This document shows positions 63,849-64,000 of a stretch of 64,000 nt of DNA, one piece after another. The notes below the pieces were generated by a model that ran no database searches, had not been told where the DNA came from, and saw only the letters and a program-made list of their open reading frames with translations. The DNA is from Bacteroidales bacterium (GTDB taxonomy: Bacteria; Bacteroidota; Bacteroidia; Bacteroidales; Muribaculaceae). The translations under genes were made by a program, and so were the position numbers. The stretch is taken from NCBI GenBank assembly GCA_910575545.1, contig CAJTFH010000019.1, forward strand, positions 1-64,000. Reading direction: 5' to 3'. The first letter of the stretch is position 1. Each line of letters begins with the position of its first letter.

Positions 63849-64000
63849 ATGAGTGATAAAATTACTCCTCAGCTCGTGCTCGACAAGGCAATCGACCATT
63901 GCACCGCAATCAAAGGCGGCGGTTTTCCCATTAGCCTCTATCCCTTCAAAATACAACATATCATCAGGGAGGTGAACGACTGCTATGGATTTCCTGTCGA
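63849..64000 (+). CDS. Probable DUF3987-family protein, 5' part
   Basis: Open to the right edge. The 50 visible residues start MSDKITPQLVLDKAIDH and include FPISLYPFKIQHIIREVND and YGFPV, like the beginning of DUF3987 proteins, which are primase/helicase-associated proteins common on Bacteroidales mobile elements. Identification rests on this short stretch only. Confidence 0.5.
   Translation, partial: MSDKITPQLVLDKAIDHCTAIKGGGFPISLYPFKIQHIIREVNDCYGFPV

Larger units (their letters stand above)
59260..64000 (+). mobile_element. Integrative element, left part
   Basis: After mnmE the content changes to mobile-element genes: HTH-array protein, tyrosine integrase, ribbon-helix-helix protein, a frameshifted gene, an excisionase-like HTH and the start of a DUF3987-like protein, with repeat-bearing promoters. 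This order is common for Bacteroidales integrative and mobilisable elements. The left end lies somewhere in 59190-59374; I could not fix the attachment site because the right end is outside the window. Confidence 0.75.

Overview
The window looks like a chromosomal segment of a Bacteroidales bacterium, most likely Muribaculaceae-like. The support is a SusC/SusD outer-membrane pair, a subtilase ending in a type IX secretion (T9SS) sorting domain, PorT-like outer-membrane barrels, Bacteroidetes-type ECF sigma and ArgR proteins, and many upstream regions carrying the Bacteroidetes -7 promoter box TAnnTTTG (often followed by GC or GT) instead of sigma70 boxes. Genus is inference only. Base composition is moderate and genes are tightly packed; no rRNA, CRISPR array or intact IS transposase was seen.

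Layout. 1-222: the 5' end of a group II intron (minus strand, running off the left edge) beside a copy of a dispersed hairpin repeat. 253-8330: an OM barrel, hisS, typA, an acyl-CoA ligase, a TlpA-like thioredoxin lipoprotein and a VanZ-like protein. 8337-12010: recJ and recQ, overlapping by 4 bp. 12536-20357: DUF3109, MscS-type channel, C11 protease, alaS diverging from a MerR regulator, an NlpC/P60 hydrolase and a second OM barrel. 20550-28770: MIP18-like Fe-S factor, lpxH, ECF sigma factor, ilvE, HD protein, gltX, waaA, argR. 28975-37426: gyrB, rnr, a small membrane protein, DUF4421 protein and the secreted subtilase. 38106-44846: susC-susD-lipoprotein operon. 44897-50140: ald, ychF and a PepO-like metalloprotease enclosed by two inverted copies of the dispersed repeat. 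50265-59189: DUF4332, FKBP, tRNA-Pro(GGG), a thioredoxin/VKOR redox operon with a coupled small ORF, MgtC-like protein, and a TPR lipoprotein-nuclease-mnmE operon. From about 59260 to the right edge: the start of an integrative element (HTH-array protein, tyrosine integrase, ribbon-helix-helix protein, a frameshifted gene, an excisionase-like protein, and the start of a probable DUF3987 protein).

How things fit together. Most of the window is housekeeping: three aminoacyl-tRNA synthetases, tRNA modification, DNA repair, RNA decay and LPS biosynthesis (lpxH, waaA). Envelope functions are spread through it. The most unusual material is (a) the dispersed repeat that begins with a perfect terminator hairpin and carries a frame-conserved mini-ORF, (b) helically phased GAG-core direct repeats upstream of three genes of the integrative element, one of which encodes a zinc-knuckle protein with four tandem HTH modules, and (c) several promoter-plus-terminator units without a convincing gene that could be small RNAs. 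All family calls rest on reading motifs by eye; no database search was run.
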